Source: Macrostomum hystrix (taxonomy: Eukaryota; Platyhelminthes; Macrostomidae). Taken from it: DNA of 64,000 bases. A program made the translations under genes and the position numbers. The stretch lies in NCBI GenBank assembly GCA_950097015.1, contig CATNEN010000033.1, positions 1,426,001 through 1,490,000 on the forward strand, written 5' to 3'. The notes below the pieces were generated by a model. It ran no database searches. It saw only the letters and a program-made list of their open reading frames with translations, and was not told the DNA's origin. Positions 1 to 10,580 of the stretch are shown here, one piece after another. Each line of letters starts with the position of its first letter. Positions within the stretch are counted from its first letter, which is position 1.

Positions 1-61
1 CTAGCATTTGCATCCCCAAAACGCATTCTATTCCGCCCTTCAAACTAACTTGGCCACTTTC

Positions 62-512
62 GCCTCCTTTCCACCCCTTTCCGCCCTCTTTCCACTCCTT
101 TCCGCCCTCCTTTCACTCCTTTCCGCCCTTTTTCCACTCCTTTCCGCCCTCTTTTCACCCCTTTCCGCCCTCTTTCCAATCTTTTCCGCCCTCTTTCCAC
201 TCCTTTCCGCCCTCCTTTCACTCCTTTCCGCCCTCTTTTCACCCCTTTCCGCCCTCTTTCCACTCCTTTCCGCCCTTTTTCCACTCCTTTCCGCCCTCTT
301 TCCACTCCTTTCCGCCCTCCTTTCACTCCTTTCCGCCCTCTTTTCACCCCTTTCCGCCCTCTTTCCACTCCTTTCCGCCCTCTTTTCACCCCTTTCCGCC
401 CTCTTTCCACTCCTTTCCGCCCTCTTTCCACCCCTTTCCGCCCTCTTTCCACTCCCTTCCGCCCTCTTTCCACTCCCTTCCGCCCTCTTTCCACTCCCTT
501 CCGCCCTCTTTT
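62..512. repeat. 21-bp pyrimidine-rich minisatellite
   Basis: About 21 tandem copies of a 21-bp unit built on CCTTTCCGCCCTC, with small C/T variants. Because 21 is a multiple of three, all frames stay open on both strands (up to 175 codons), but the resulting peptides are pure repeats and I do not consider them coding. It lies beyond the 3' end of the POMGNT1-like gene. Confidence 0.95.
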
Positions 513-794
513 CAAAGACTTTGTCAATGGATTAAACGCAGCAAAAGACGTGTTAAGCTTGAGTGACCGATTGTCTATTTAGCATGATAACGTGCATTTA
601 AATTTCATGAATACTTCGTTGCGGGCGATACAGAGCTCTGATAATAAAAAATTAAAAAATGGAACAAAAATCAATAAGGCAGCAATGCAACACAAATCAT
701 TCTGGGCGAGTTGACAACTGTGCGTGGCAGGCAGTTCAGTTAGCGAATCTGTAATTTAAATGGAAGGATTATTTAAGTAATATTTAATAATTAA
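513..794. other. Spacer, likely 3' UTR of the POMGNT1-like gene
   Basis: AT-rich sequence directly downstream of the minus-strand stop codon at 795-797. I see no gene here and no clear AATAAA on the minus strand, so the transcript end is unplaced. Confidence 0.4.
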
Positions 795-3700
795 TTACTT
801 AAGTGTCCGCAACTTAACTACCTGAACTGAGAGATTAGCTCGAAGTTGACTATTAAGTTGAAGTTCTGAAATCTGGTCAAGCAAACACCCTGAAATGTTG
901 ATGTAGCGCTGGCTAAATTGCTGCAGAATATACAGTATGGAACTAACAAGTAGTGACTTTATCTAACCTTATACAGGCAGGACAGTGTTGGACCAAGTTT
1001 GAAGCACCTTGCAATTGTGGACTGCCAGAATGACGCCATGGCGGTTTTTCCCGCAACCCGGGCTGTGATGACAAAACTGGGGAGCTGCTGAAAATTTGGT
1101 TTCCAGTTTTGTTCAGAAAATGTATTTTCGCAATTACGAAATCCGTAATGCACTACTGACAAAATACAAGTAGTAAAATGAAGTTTCTAGCGCTTTCATC
1201 CAGACTAGTAAAATTGGAAATTAGTAAAAAGCGATGAGTTTTTACGTTTATTTTATAGGATGAAAAAATACGCACCCCAAATGAGGACACGTTTCTTGAC
1301 TCTTGTGTGACAGCCTTCAGTACGCCCTCACAATCAGCCATCACCTGAATATTCAGATTCCTTGCTGTGTCCAGCATCGTCTGGATTTCATGGTCGTATT
1401 CGGCTGTTGTTTGGCTGCAATGCAACCGATTCATATTTTGTGCTTTGCGCATCATCAACGATACATTATTAGCAACCCACTACCCCTCCGAAGAATGAGA
1501 CTAGGCTAGCAATCCATTTTATCACTCCGTGAATGAGACTAGACTAGCAATCCATTTTATCACTCCGTGAATGAGACTAGACTAGCAATCCATTTTATCA
1601 CTCCGTGAATGAGACTAGACTAGCAATCCATTTTATCACTCCGTGAATGAGACTAGGCTAGCAATCCATTTTATCACTCCGTGAATGAGACTAGACTAGC
1701 AATCCATTTTATCACTCCGTGAATGAGACTAGACTAGCAATCCATTTTATCACTCCGTGAATGAGACTAGACTAGCAATCCATTTTATCACTCCGTGAAT
1801 GAGACTAGACTAGCAATCCATTTTATCACTCCGTGAATGAGACTAGACTAGCAATCCATTTTATCACTCCGTGAATGAGACTAGACTAGCAATCCATTTT
1901 ATCGCCGCATCAATGCATCACATCGGCCTCACATCAGCAGGCGGTTGCCTTCTCCAGCTGCAGGATGGACAAGATGTCGCTGGCTAAATTGCAGCTGCTG
2001 TTTGAGCATGTGCTCAGGATTCCTGTACACAAATGCCCTGCTGAGTACAGGCTTCAGGCAGTACCTACTGGGACCCATCAGGCTGGACAGCCATTGTGAC
2101 AGGTCCACCGCCTGAAACATGTGAGACAGGGGTTAGACAGACCCGATCGATAAATCAGTGCACAAATTCCCACGGGCTGTGTTCTCATCGAACCTCTTCG
2201 GGCCAGCGGGCCACCAGCTCGTCCTCCCAGACTTGCCGCTTGAAGGCCACGACTTTCAGCGGCACCGAGTTGGTCCGGTAGAGAAGCGACGCGTTCGGCG
2301 ATGTGTGACCGAATGACTGCCGGAGAATGGGGTTGGGATTTTGAGATATTCCGATGGTTTTTTTATGATTGCGGGATATTTTGGGATATTTCGGAAGAGC
2401 TGGTAAAAACGCAGCCCGAGAACGGTCAGCATGTCCTGCCTGGTCATTCCAAGCGCCGATGCAGAACAAGTTGCTGTCATGAGCGAACAGCGGCAGAGTC
2501 TGGTTGAAGAAATCGATCAGATCGGGGCTTGGATCCACACCGTCCTCCATCAGGATGAGGATACTGAGCAGTCTGCAATGAGTTTGACCTTTATTGTCTT
2601 CCATTTCGTGGATTTGAAATTCTTACTGTACAGTTCAGGCTCGGAAAGAACATATGGGGAAGACACGGGAAGAGAAAAATTCAAGGGTGCAAAACAGAAA
2701 TAAACAGAACAGAACTCAGTGCAATGGGTAGAACCTGAAGGGGTAGAGCCTGAATGGGGAGAAACTGAAGGGGAAGAACCTGAATGGGAAGAACCTGAAT
2801 GGGAAGAACCTAAATGGGAAGAACCTGAATGGGAAGAACCTGAAGGGGGAGAGCCTGAAGGGGGAGAGCCTGAAGGGGGAGAGCCTGAAGGGGGAGAGCC
2901 TGAAGGGAAAGAAACTGAAGGGGAAGAACCTGAATGGGAAGAACCTGAATGGGAAGAACCTGAATGGGAAGAACCTGAAGGGGAATGACAAGATGGGGAA
3001 GAAACAGAAGGGGAAGAAACAGAAGGGGAAGAAACAGAAGGGGAAGAAACAGAAGGGGGAGAAACAGAAAGGGGAGAAACAGAAGGGGGTGTTTCAGAAT
3101 GGGAATATACAGAAGGAGTAAAACCTGAATGGGAAGAAACAGAAGGGGTGGAAGAGAAGGGATAGAAACAGAATACGCGCGAGAGTACGCGCCTGGAATC
3201 GCCGCAGGGAATCGGCCACGCCGAGCCTGTAGAGGCCGGAGCTGCCGCCGTCTCCGTGCCGCAGGCTCCGCTGCGAGTGGCCGACCAGCAGCAGCTCGCA
3301 GATCAGCCGGGGCTCCTCGAAGTAGCCTCGAAGCATTGCTGCAGTCTGCGAGGCGTTCAGCCCGCGCAGTTGCAGCAGCGAAGTCAGGGTCCTTTGGGGG
3401 GGACACAATTTTTAGTCTTTGTTCTTCTTTAGCTCCTTATCCTACTATCCTCTCGTAGTATTTTTCTGCATAAAAATATTTTCATAGATTTTGTTGCCTA
3501 AATGTCTTCCTGTAATAATTGTTCACCATTATACACTCTTCTTGTAGTCTTTGTTCTCCATCCCATTATTTTATTTTTATTAGCTTTATATCCCACGACT
3601 TCATGGCAGTCTTTGTTCATTATCATACATTTCTATCTTAGTCTTTGTTCTCCATCCTACTGTCTTCTCAAACTTTTAGTTCCCCAACATATTCTCGTAG

Positions 3701-6077
3701 TCTTTGTTCTTAATTCCACTATCTTTGTGTAAGTTTCTGACAACTTAGTTGTGGATAACTTATTTTATCATTGTAGTTCTCTGTCCCACAATTTTCTCGG
3801 AGTCTTTGTTCTAAGTTAGCACCCGACAGCTCACCTGTACAGGTATTGTGGCCGGTTGGAGCTCAGAACTGTGATTGGCACAACGGCAGATGTAGAGGCG
3901 AACCACGGTAGCTGGAGCATGCACAAATTCAAGATATTACGCTACATATCGGCTAACAAGTGCTAGTTCAATGCTTAAGTATGCTCAGTAGTCGAGTATG
4001 GCTCACGGGCCTCTGGATGAAGCTGATGCGACTGGGCTGTCCGCAGCTGCACACGTTGCTGAAGCCGTCCACCTGGCGGCAGAACTGGCGCCGCCTGTTG
4101 GTCTCCTCGCCCGGTGGCCACAGCGGGCAGACTGGCTCTGCAAAGGTTGGGAAAACATATGTATTTTCGATACATATCGGCACCGAAGATAAAGGATGCG
4201 TAGGACTATTTTCAGCCTCTTTGTATCAGATCAAAAGACAACCCCCACCTTCCTCCAGAGTCAATTTTACAGAGGCCGCCAGTTTCAGAAGTCCTCCGCC
4301 GGCCAGTCGTTTCTCGCCTATCCGTCCCACTGAATTTGGAATTTCATGTTCAAATATTGCTACTTAGTTATTTATAAATAGGTAGTAAAGAAAATCTAAT
4401 TTTTTTACATTTAGAGAAGGAAATCAGAATCCATAAGTCAGTTGGCTGCAGAGAGTCGAACTCTCGACTGCCAAGCGAAGTAAATGCTCTTTTGTAACGG
4501 CCGGATGTACTTTTAGTTGCGCAGGCTGCGGGCTGCGGGCGATACGATTCCGAGCCACTTAGTTAAAAATTTTACTTTAAATCTATGCAAAGCGGGATTC
4601 AATTGATTAGCGCGCCAATTCGAAGGATCAGAAATTTTATTTTTTCAAATAAAGGCACAGAGATTTTAAAAATACTCGCAACATACTACTCGGGTGAGCA
4701 GCAGCAGTCGGCCTGCGGCAGCGGAGAGGGCGACGTCTCGGGCCATCTGCCAGCTGCCAGTCGCGTGGTGCCGCATCAGCGAGGCCTGAGTGGGGTGAGT
4801 GAGCTAAAAGTGCAATCACAGAAATTTTCCTGACTCAAAAAACAAACCAAAGAGAAAGTGCAAATCATAATTAAAAAAATAATAAATAATTGATTCCACC
4901 TGCCCCAATTGGGCCGGGTGTGTTGCCCACAGCACAGCCGCAGCTAATTGCGCGTCGCATCTGAAGGCTGCGTACGACTGTTCAGTCCATGGACTGGTAC
5001 CCTATGTAACAGCTGGGTGAACTGAAGCAATGCAGAGTTAAGTGTCACGCCAAAAGGACACAAAGGACACAGTGGAGTCGGGAATCGAACTCCCGACCTT
5101 CTGAGTCCGACGCTCAAACCACAATGCTAAAATCCCCCAACGATTATGAAGTGAATCACACTACTTACAGTAGCTTGGTTCACGATGAAGACGTGGTAGC
5201 CGGGAGCAGTGTCGTTGACGAGCTGGAAGGTTTTAGAATTCCGTTTAAAGAAATACAAGTCACTAATAAGAGATTAAATGCACAAATGAATTTCTTATCA
5301 CCACCTCCAGAAAATATAGCTCATCTGCCAAAACCTGACAAAATCCCCATTCGAATACTAGGAAGGATAACTCCCCATTTTTTTAAGAACCGAAAAGAAA
5401 TCCTAATCAAATCCTAACTTCCCATCCCAACCAGAGAGAAATCCAAATTTTACATGCCAACCAATAATAAATTACAATTTTCCATCCTAATCAGAAAGAA
5501 ATCCCAATTTTCCATCCCAACCAGAAAGCAATCCCAATTTTCCATCCCAACCAGAAAGAAATCCCAATTTTCCATCTCAACCAGAAAGAAATCCCAATCC
5601 AATTTTCCATCTCAACCAGAAAGAGATCCCAATTTTCCATCCCAACCAGAAAGAGATCCCAATTTTCCATCCCAACCAGAAAGCAATCCCAATTTTCCAT
5701 CCCAACCAGAAAGAGATCCCAATTTTCCATCCCAACCAGAAAGAGATCCCAATTTTCCATCCCAACCAGAAAGAGCTCCCAATTTTCCATCCCAACCAGA
5801 AAAAGATCCCAATTTTCCATCCCAACCAGAAAGAAATCCTTATTTTCTATCTGAACAAAGATAAATCCCAAGAAATCCCAACCCAGCACAGCTCCCACTC
5901 TGTCATCCAGCGGACGTAGTCAGCTCACCAGCACCCCGTCGATGGCCAGCGCAGTGTGGCTGTCGCTGCACCAGGCCTCCAGATCCACGGAGGGCCGCGC
6001 ACTGTCGCTGAATTGTGTCGCTGAGCCAGCCTGGCTGATGTGGCGGTGTAGGCCGACTCCACTCTCAATCTGGGTCT
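795..6077 (-). CDS. POMGNT1: POMGNT1-like protein O-mannose beta-1,2-GlcNAc transferase, exons 2-15
   Basis: Glycosyltransferase family 13 enzyme. The family adds GlcNAc to O-mannose on alpha-dystroglycan in the Golgi. Inferred minus-strand exons: 5929-6077, 5169-5222, 4690-4785, 4409-4532, 4249-4329, 4007-4137, 3835-3911, about 3170-3391, 2440-2572, 2194-2316, 1933-2111, 1345-1414, 968-1087, 795-920. Phases match at nearly every junction. The stem domain shows GYHVFIVNQAT. The linker shows NRRRQFCRQVDGF then VCSC. The catalytic start is VPITVLSSNRPQYLYR, then RGYFEEP, LMEDGVD, CIGAWNDQ, LLYRTNSVP, and C-terminal AEYDHEIQTMLDTA. About 561 residues are encoded here, and about 630 with the anchor exon (human 660). 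The donor at 2439 appears to be GC; the 3170 donor is uncertain. Several usually invariant catalytic residues differ (see findings), so activity is doubtful although the frame is intact. Confidence 0.88.
1493..1903. repeat. 38-bp minisatellite in a POMGNT1 intron
   Basis: About 10.8 near-identical copies of a 38-bp unit containing GACTAGCAATCCATTTTATC. Only scattered substitutions separate units (for example GGCTAGC for GACTAGC), which suggests recent homogenisation. It fills most of the intron between exons 1933-2111 and 1345-1414. Confidence 0.97.
2720..3160. repeat. 15-bp purine-rich minisatellite in a POMGNT1 intron
   Basis: About 29 copies of a 15-bp unit of the type GAACCTGAATGGGAA, with GGGGGA and AACAG variants grouped in blocks. 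It fills the intron between exons 3170-3391 and 2440-2572. The open frames on both strands (EPEWE and FPFRF peptides) follow from the period being a multiple of three. Confidence 0.95.
3392..3834. repeat. Degenerate repeat-rich intron
   Basis: Intron of the POMGNT1-like gene. AGTCTTTGTTCT recurs near 3413, 3546, 3640, 3699 and 3800, with a variant near 3609, among variable T-rich segments. This looks like an old, diverged tandem repeat. No coding signal is seen. Confidence 0.6.
4868..5137 (-). mobile_element. tRNA-headed SINE, copy 1
   Basis: Minus-strand element. It starts with a GGGGATTTTAGCATTGTGG head, has a B-box-like GAGTTCGATTCC (complement of 5081-5092) and a central part reading ACTTAACTCTGCATTGCTTC, and ends in an AATAAT/AATTAT-type tail. 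It matches the copies at 39681-39990 and 60700-61019 but has lost a central block around the TGGTACC. It lies in the POMGNT1 intron 4786-5168. No convincing target-site duplication is visible. Confidence 0.8.
5432..5860. repeat. 30-bp minisatellite in a POMGNT1 intron
   Basis: About 14 copies of a 30-bp unit containing AATTTTCCATCCCAACCAGA. The first copies are more diverged than the last. It lies in the intron between exons 5929-6077 and 5169-5222. The long open frames it creates are repeat artefacts. Confidence 0.96.
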
Positions 6078-6299
6078 CTGCGGAACAATGCAATTGCTGC
6101 AATTTTGATTGCCTGCTTTGTTTAGAAAAACAACTGCATAAGCACAATAAGCTCGTACATCTGTACTCAACCTTGCAGTCTGAGCAGCTACTGAGCACAA
6201 AATTTGTCTCCGTTAAAATCCCCAGCGACCTCGGGATGTGTGGACTGTTCTTCCACACCTTCGCTACCTTCTAATCTTTCCTACTGTTTCTTTTCAATC

Positions 6300-6420
6300 T
6301 CTTCTGTCCTCCTCTTGCTATCTTCCCCTCCCTTCCTCTCTCCCCCTACCTATCCTCTCTTCGTCTCTCTCTCAGAGTCTCTGACCCATTGTAATTCAGT
6401 TGCTACAATTTTCTCTCTCT
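6300..6420. repeat. CT-rich low-complexity tract
   Basis: Polypyrimidine sequence (CTCTC/TCCCT) without a fixed long period. It is similar in character to the tracts at 6605-6747 and 7035-7145. Confidence 0.7.
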
Positions 6421-6604
6421 ATTTCTATCGATTTTTTATCCTTTAAAGTTTCGTCATTCAAAACATAATATATTCACGGCCCAGTGCGCCAAATACATTT
6501 CGCCTTAACTTTCTGCCCTAATGAAGACTATAATACGAGTAGTATTCAGCAAATTTAAACTCAAACTCTGCGCTTATTCTCTGCCTCGTCAGTCCCTAGA
6601 TTGG

Positions 6605-6747
6605 AGGTACTCTCACTCTCTCTCCATCTCCTCTCTCCTTCTCTCCCTCTCTCCCCCTCTCTCTCCCTCTCTTTCTCCCTCCCTTTCTCCCTCTCCTCTC
6701 CACCTCTCTCCTCTCTCCCGCTCTCTCCCTCTCTCCCTCTCTCTCAG
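6605..6747. repeat. CT microsatellite-like tract
   Basis: Dense CTCTCCCTCTCT sequence ending in CTCTCTCAG. It could mimic a plus-strand 3' splice site, but I found no recognisable exon behind it. Confidence 0.85.
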
Positions 6748-6875
6748 GCCAGCACCGGCGTCTCGTACGACCGAGTCAGTGTCACGGAGTTGAGTGAGTG
6801 TGGATTGAGTTGCGGGGCGCTGCCGAATCGATTACGATATGTTGAGATTGAAAGCTGGATTTGAACAAGCGCCTA

Positions 6876-6963
6876 TAGCCTAATGGCTAGAGCGCTAGGC
6901 TAGACTCTACTGATGAGCTCCAATAAGAGCGAAACGCGTCTGGAGTGGCCTTGGTTCGAATCC
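6876..6963 (+). ncRNA. Hammerhead ribozyme (type I) between pol III A and B boxes
   Basis: All invariant core positions are present: CTGATGA at 6910-6916, GAAA at 6931-6934, and GTC at 6938-6940 with cleavage expected after C6940. Stem II is GCTC (6917-6920) with GAGC (6927-6930) around a CAATAA loop. Stem I is ACTCTA (6904-6909) with TGGAGT (6941-6946), including one G-U pair. Stem III is only A-U and C-G closed by two bases, and ACGCGT is self-complementary, which suggests a dimeric active form. An A-box-like TAGCCTAATGG (6876-6886) and a perfect B box GGTTCGAATCC (6953-6963) flank the core. The layout resembles Schistosoma Sm-alpha elements. Hammerheads also occur in Penelope-like elements, and a PLE remnant lies about 200 bp downstream on the same strand. 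Confidence 0.88.
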
Positions 6964-7034
6964 TGATTTCAATTTTTTCGATACATATCGGAATCGATTC
7001 CAACATTAGATTTTTGAAATTCAATGGGCAGTGT

Positions 7035-7145
7035 CCTCTCTCCTCTCTCCCTCTCTCCCTCTCTCTTTCTCCATCTACGTCTCTCCATCTCCTTTCTCTC
7101 CCTCACTCTCCACTCTCCATCCTTCTTCCTCTCTCTCCCTCTCTT
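7035..7145. repeat. CT-rich tract
   Basis: CTCTCCCTCTCT-type low-complexity sequence between the hammerhead and the Penelope-like fragment. Confidence 0.8.
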
Positions 7146-7162
7146 TGATTGCGGAGGTAGGC

Positions 7163-7770
7163 TTTCAGGGAGCATCCGGACATCCAGCGAACTGACGCTA
7201 GCCTACTCACCCTGCTCAAACTGGACCTGGAGCGCCGGTTCGAGGTCGAGGGCCAGTTCTTTCTGCAAGTGAAAGGCACCGCGATGGGGAAGTGGTTTGC
7301 GCCCAGTTACATGGGCTACTGGGAGCAGAGGGGCTTGGAGGCCAGTCCGACGAATCCCGCACTGTGGCTGCGCTACATTGACGACATTTTCGGGCATCTG
7401 GCGCGGAACTGTGGAGAGCTCATCCGATTTCTTGACGGTCTTGACCCTAACATCAAACTGCTACTGAACTGCAGTAGCTCAGCAGTCAACTTTCTGGACA
7501 CCACTGCCTTCTGGGACCGCGAGAATACGATGCGAGCATCAAGAAGCTGGGCACCAGAGTGTCCTTCAGGCCAACTGACAGTCGAACCCTCATTCACCGC
7601 GGCTCGTTCAAATGAGTGGTCCCAACTTGTTAGGTAGGCACGACGCTGCTCGCTGATGGCGGATTTTGATACAGCCTGCACAGAACTGCTGTCCAGCCTC
7701 AGCGCTACAACAGACGCTTCCTACGTGACAACTCTCTTTTTGTCTCTCTTTTCAGTCTCTCGCTGTCCCA
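7163..7770 (+). pseudogene. Penelope-like element reverse transcriptase fragment, frameshifted
   Basis: The frame from 7170 reads EHPDIQRTDASLLTLLKL, then VKGTAMGKWFAPSY, then LWLRYIDDIF (catalytic YIDD), then NFLDTT. This order (LL-LL, GTAMG-APSY, RYIDD, INFLDT) is typical of Penelope-like reverse transcriptases. Near 7530 the match jumps frame to YDASIKKLGTRVSFRPTD followed by a LIHRGSF-type block, and again near 7700 to QRYNRRFLRD, so the gene carries at least two frameshifts plus a stop. The N-terminal half of the RT and a GIY-YIG endonuclease are not recognisable. It sits antisense inside the first POMGNT1 intron. Confidence 0.85.
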
Positions 7771-8540
7771 GTGCTTTCCTAGAATCATTGTCAGAGCGGC
7801 ACGAATTTCTTTGTTCAGGCAAAAAACACGCACAGACGATTAACTTCAGCCGACGCCCAGCAGACGGTAGCATTCTCTTTATTTGATTATCGATTTCGCA
7901 GCGGCCTCACAAAGAACAGGCAGCAGAAACTCAAAGGGGCAAAAGAAGTCCCCTGGCCTCCCGGTTACACGAGAAAGAAACGATTTCTGGGCGAGCCTCG
8001 CCCTTCCCCGTGTGGGCAAACAATGTCAGTTGGAGCGGAAGCCAACGAGCTGGAGGGAATCCCGAAGCGGTTCAATCAAACTGTGAAGGATGACTGACAA
8101 CCGCCAAAGCTATGGGATGGGGAGGAACTGGAGTTTATACCTGTGCGTGATGACGCCTTGGCCTGACGCGCTAGCGAGCTTGTCCAGTTTGGATCAAAGC
8201 CGCGAGCTAGGAACCCCATCACACGCCCGAGGTAGGGCACAAGGGAAACTACTAATTACAATGTCCCCAGTCTCACAATCTCCCAAAGTTGATTGCCCAA
8301 ACTGTAAAACGCGAGCATCGGTTCATATTTAGCTAAGGACTAAACATATGGATCTTTTAATAAAAATTATTTTCACTTTGGTTGGAAAGCCTTTAGCTAT
8401 ACTCAGACAATTAATTTCCCAAGATTTTCCCCTGAGGGATAGACCAGTACGTGACTGAATCCATCATCCCAGTGAGTGGGATAACGAGCGAAAGCCTTTT
8501 GATAGCTGGCAGGGCACAAGACGTAGCTGGGATACTCAAT
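7771..8540. other. Intron sequence without recognised gene
   Basis: Downstream of the PLE fragment. It could include decayed PLE sequence, since lysine/arginine-rich peptides appear in broken frames, but no motif is secure. Confidence 0.4.
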
Positions 8541-8916
8541 TCCCAGTCTCTCCCTCTCATCCCAGTCTCTCCCTCTCATCCCAGTCTCTCCCTCTCATCC
8601 CAGTCTCTCCCTCTCATCCCAGTCTCTCCCTCTCATCCCAGTCTCTCCCTCTCATCCCAGTCTCTCCCTCTCATCCCAGTCTCTCCCTCTCATCCCAGTC
8701 TCTCCCTCTCATCCCAGTCTCTCCCTCTCATCCCAGTCTCTCCCTCTCATCCCAGTCTCTCCCTCTCATCCCAGTCTCTCCCTCTCATCCCAGTCTCTCC
8801 CTCTCATCCCAGTCTCTCCCTCTCATCCCAGTCTCACCCTCTCATCCCAGTCTCTCCCTCTCATCCCAGTCTCTCCCTCTCATCCCAGTCTCTCCCTCTC
8901 ATCCCAGTCTCTCCCT
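8541..8916. repeat. 19-bp minisatellite
   Basis: About 20 nearly perfect copies of CCCAGTCTCTCCCTCTCAT, with a single CTCACC variant near 8833. It is flanked by CT-rich sequence and lies in the first intron of the POMGNT1-like gene. Confidence 0.97.
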
Positions 8917-9465
8917 TTGCTTTCTCCCTTCCCTTCCGTTTTCATTTTCTATCTCCCTCGATGACTATCTGCCCATCTCAACTCTGGCTGAGCCCAGAAT
9001 TGAGTTCAGTTTTCAAAGCGCAAGCACAGCGAGTTTGAGTCTCATTAAAGCAGCTGGGACGAGACTTGCAAGTAGTTTTATGCACAAATTAGATTTACCT
9101 AGCCAAGCGCCGTCTCGGACCAGGCGAGCTTGTATGTACTCAAACTCGAGCGGATAGCAGGGTCCTGCTCAGATCGATATTTGCCAACCCGCCTCTGTCT
9201 AAATGCGCATTCTCTAAGCAAATTAATTGTCACATTACACGCCAGGGAAGTGAGCAATTTTACTTGCAAATTCCTCTCAGTAGAATTCGTGCTCGACCTC
9301 GAAGAGACGAAACGGTGGCTGGCAAAGCTGGCAGGCAATCAGGGCTAATTGAATTTGCCTCTCCAAGACTGGGTGGGAAGTGGCAGGCTCCTGACTTCCC
9401 GTGCCGGTGGATGGTGGGTCTCTGCTGGGAGCTCAAGAGCAATGGGTGACGGGTGTGATTGTGTG

Positions 9466-10580
9466 ATTGTGTGCGAGTGACTGTGAGTGACTGTGAGTGA
9501 CTGTGAGTAACTGTGAGTGACTGTGAGTGACTGTGAGTAACTGTGAGTGACTGTGAGTGACTGTGAGTGACTTGAGTGACTTGAGTGACTGTGAGTGACT
9601 GTGAGTGACTGTGAGTGACTGTGAGTAACTGTGAGTGACTGTGAGTGACTGTGAGTGACTTGAGTGACTTGAGTGACTGTGAGTGACTGTGAGTGTGTGT
9701 GAGTGACTGTGAGTGACTTTGAGTGACTTTGAGTGACTGTGAGTGACTGTGAGTGACTGTGAGTGACTGTGAGTGACTGTGAGTGACTGTGAGTGACTGT
9801 GAGTGACTGTGAGTGACTGTGAGTGACTGTGAGTGACTGTGAGCGACTGTGAGTGACTGTGAGTGACTGTGAGTGACTGTGAGTGACTGTGAGTGACTGT
9901 GAGTGACTGTGAGTGACTGTGAGCGACTGTGAGTGACTGTGAGTGACTGTGAGTGACTGTGAGTGACTGTGAGTGACTGTGAGTGACTGTGAGTGACTGT
10001 GAGTGACTGTGAGTGACTGTGAGTGACTGTGAGTGACTGTGAGCGACTGTGAGTGACTGTGAGTGACTGTGAGTGACTGTGAGTGTGTGTGAGTGTGTGT
10101 GAGAGACTGTGAGCGACTGTGAGTGACTGTGAGTGACTGTGAGTGTGTGTGAGTGACTGTGAGTGACTGTGAGTGACTGTGAGTGTGTGTGAGTGACTGT
10201 GAGTGACTGTGAGTGACTGTGAGTGTGTGCGAGTGACTGTGAGTGACTGTGAGTGACTGTGAGTGTGTGCGAGTGACTGTGAGTGACTGTGAGTGACTGT
10301 GAGTGACTGTGAGTGTGTGTGAGAGACTGTGAGTGACTGTGAGTGACTGTGAGTGACTGTGAGTGTGTGTGAGTGACTGTGAGTGACTGTGAGTGACTGT
10401 GAGTGACTGTGAGTGTGTGTGAGTGACTGTGAGTGACTGTGAGTGACTGTAAGTGACTGTGAGTGACTGTGAGTGACTATGAGTGTGTGTGAGTGACTGT
10501 GAGTGACTGTGAGTGACTGTGAGTGTGTGTGAGTGACTGTGAGTGTGTGTGAGTGACTGTGAGTGTGTGTGAGAGACTGA
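9466..10580. repeat. 10-bp minisatellite GAGTGACTGT
   Basis: About 110 tandem decamers. The main unit is GAGTGACTGT. Variants GAGTGTGTGT, GAGCGACTGT and nine-base GAGTGACTT are placed semi-regularly, so the 10080-10570 part has multi-unit periodicity (GTGTGTGT roughly every three to five units). The 499-codon minus-strand open frame is only the repeat read through (SHSQSLTVTH) and is not a gene. Confidence 0.98.

Noticed and set aside
8-535. Long open frames on both strands
   Set aside because: A 21-bp repeat keeps frame; the peptide is pure repeat with no other domain.
4440-4480. B-box-like sequence suggesting a tRNA or SINE head
   Set aside because: It falls inside a POMGNT1 exon whose peptide (FTSLGSREFDSL..DLWILIS) matches the family with correct phases; the match is coincidental.
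6748-6795. Plus-strand exon after a strong polypyrimidine-CAG
   Set aside because: The tract is a CT microsatellite; the following 45 bases have no clear donor or family match.
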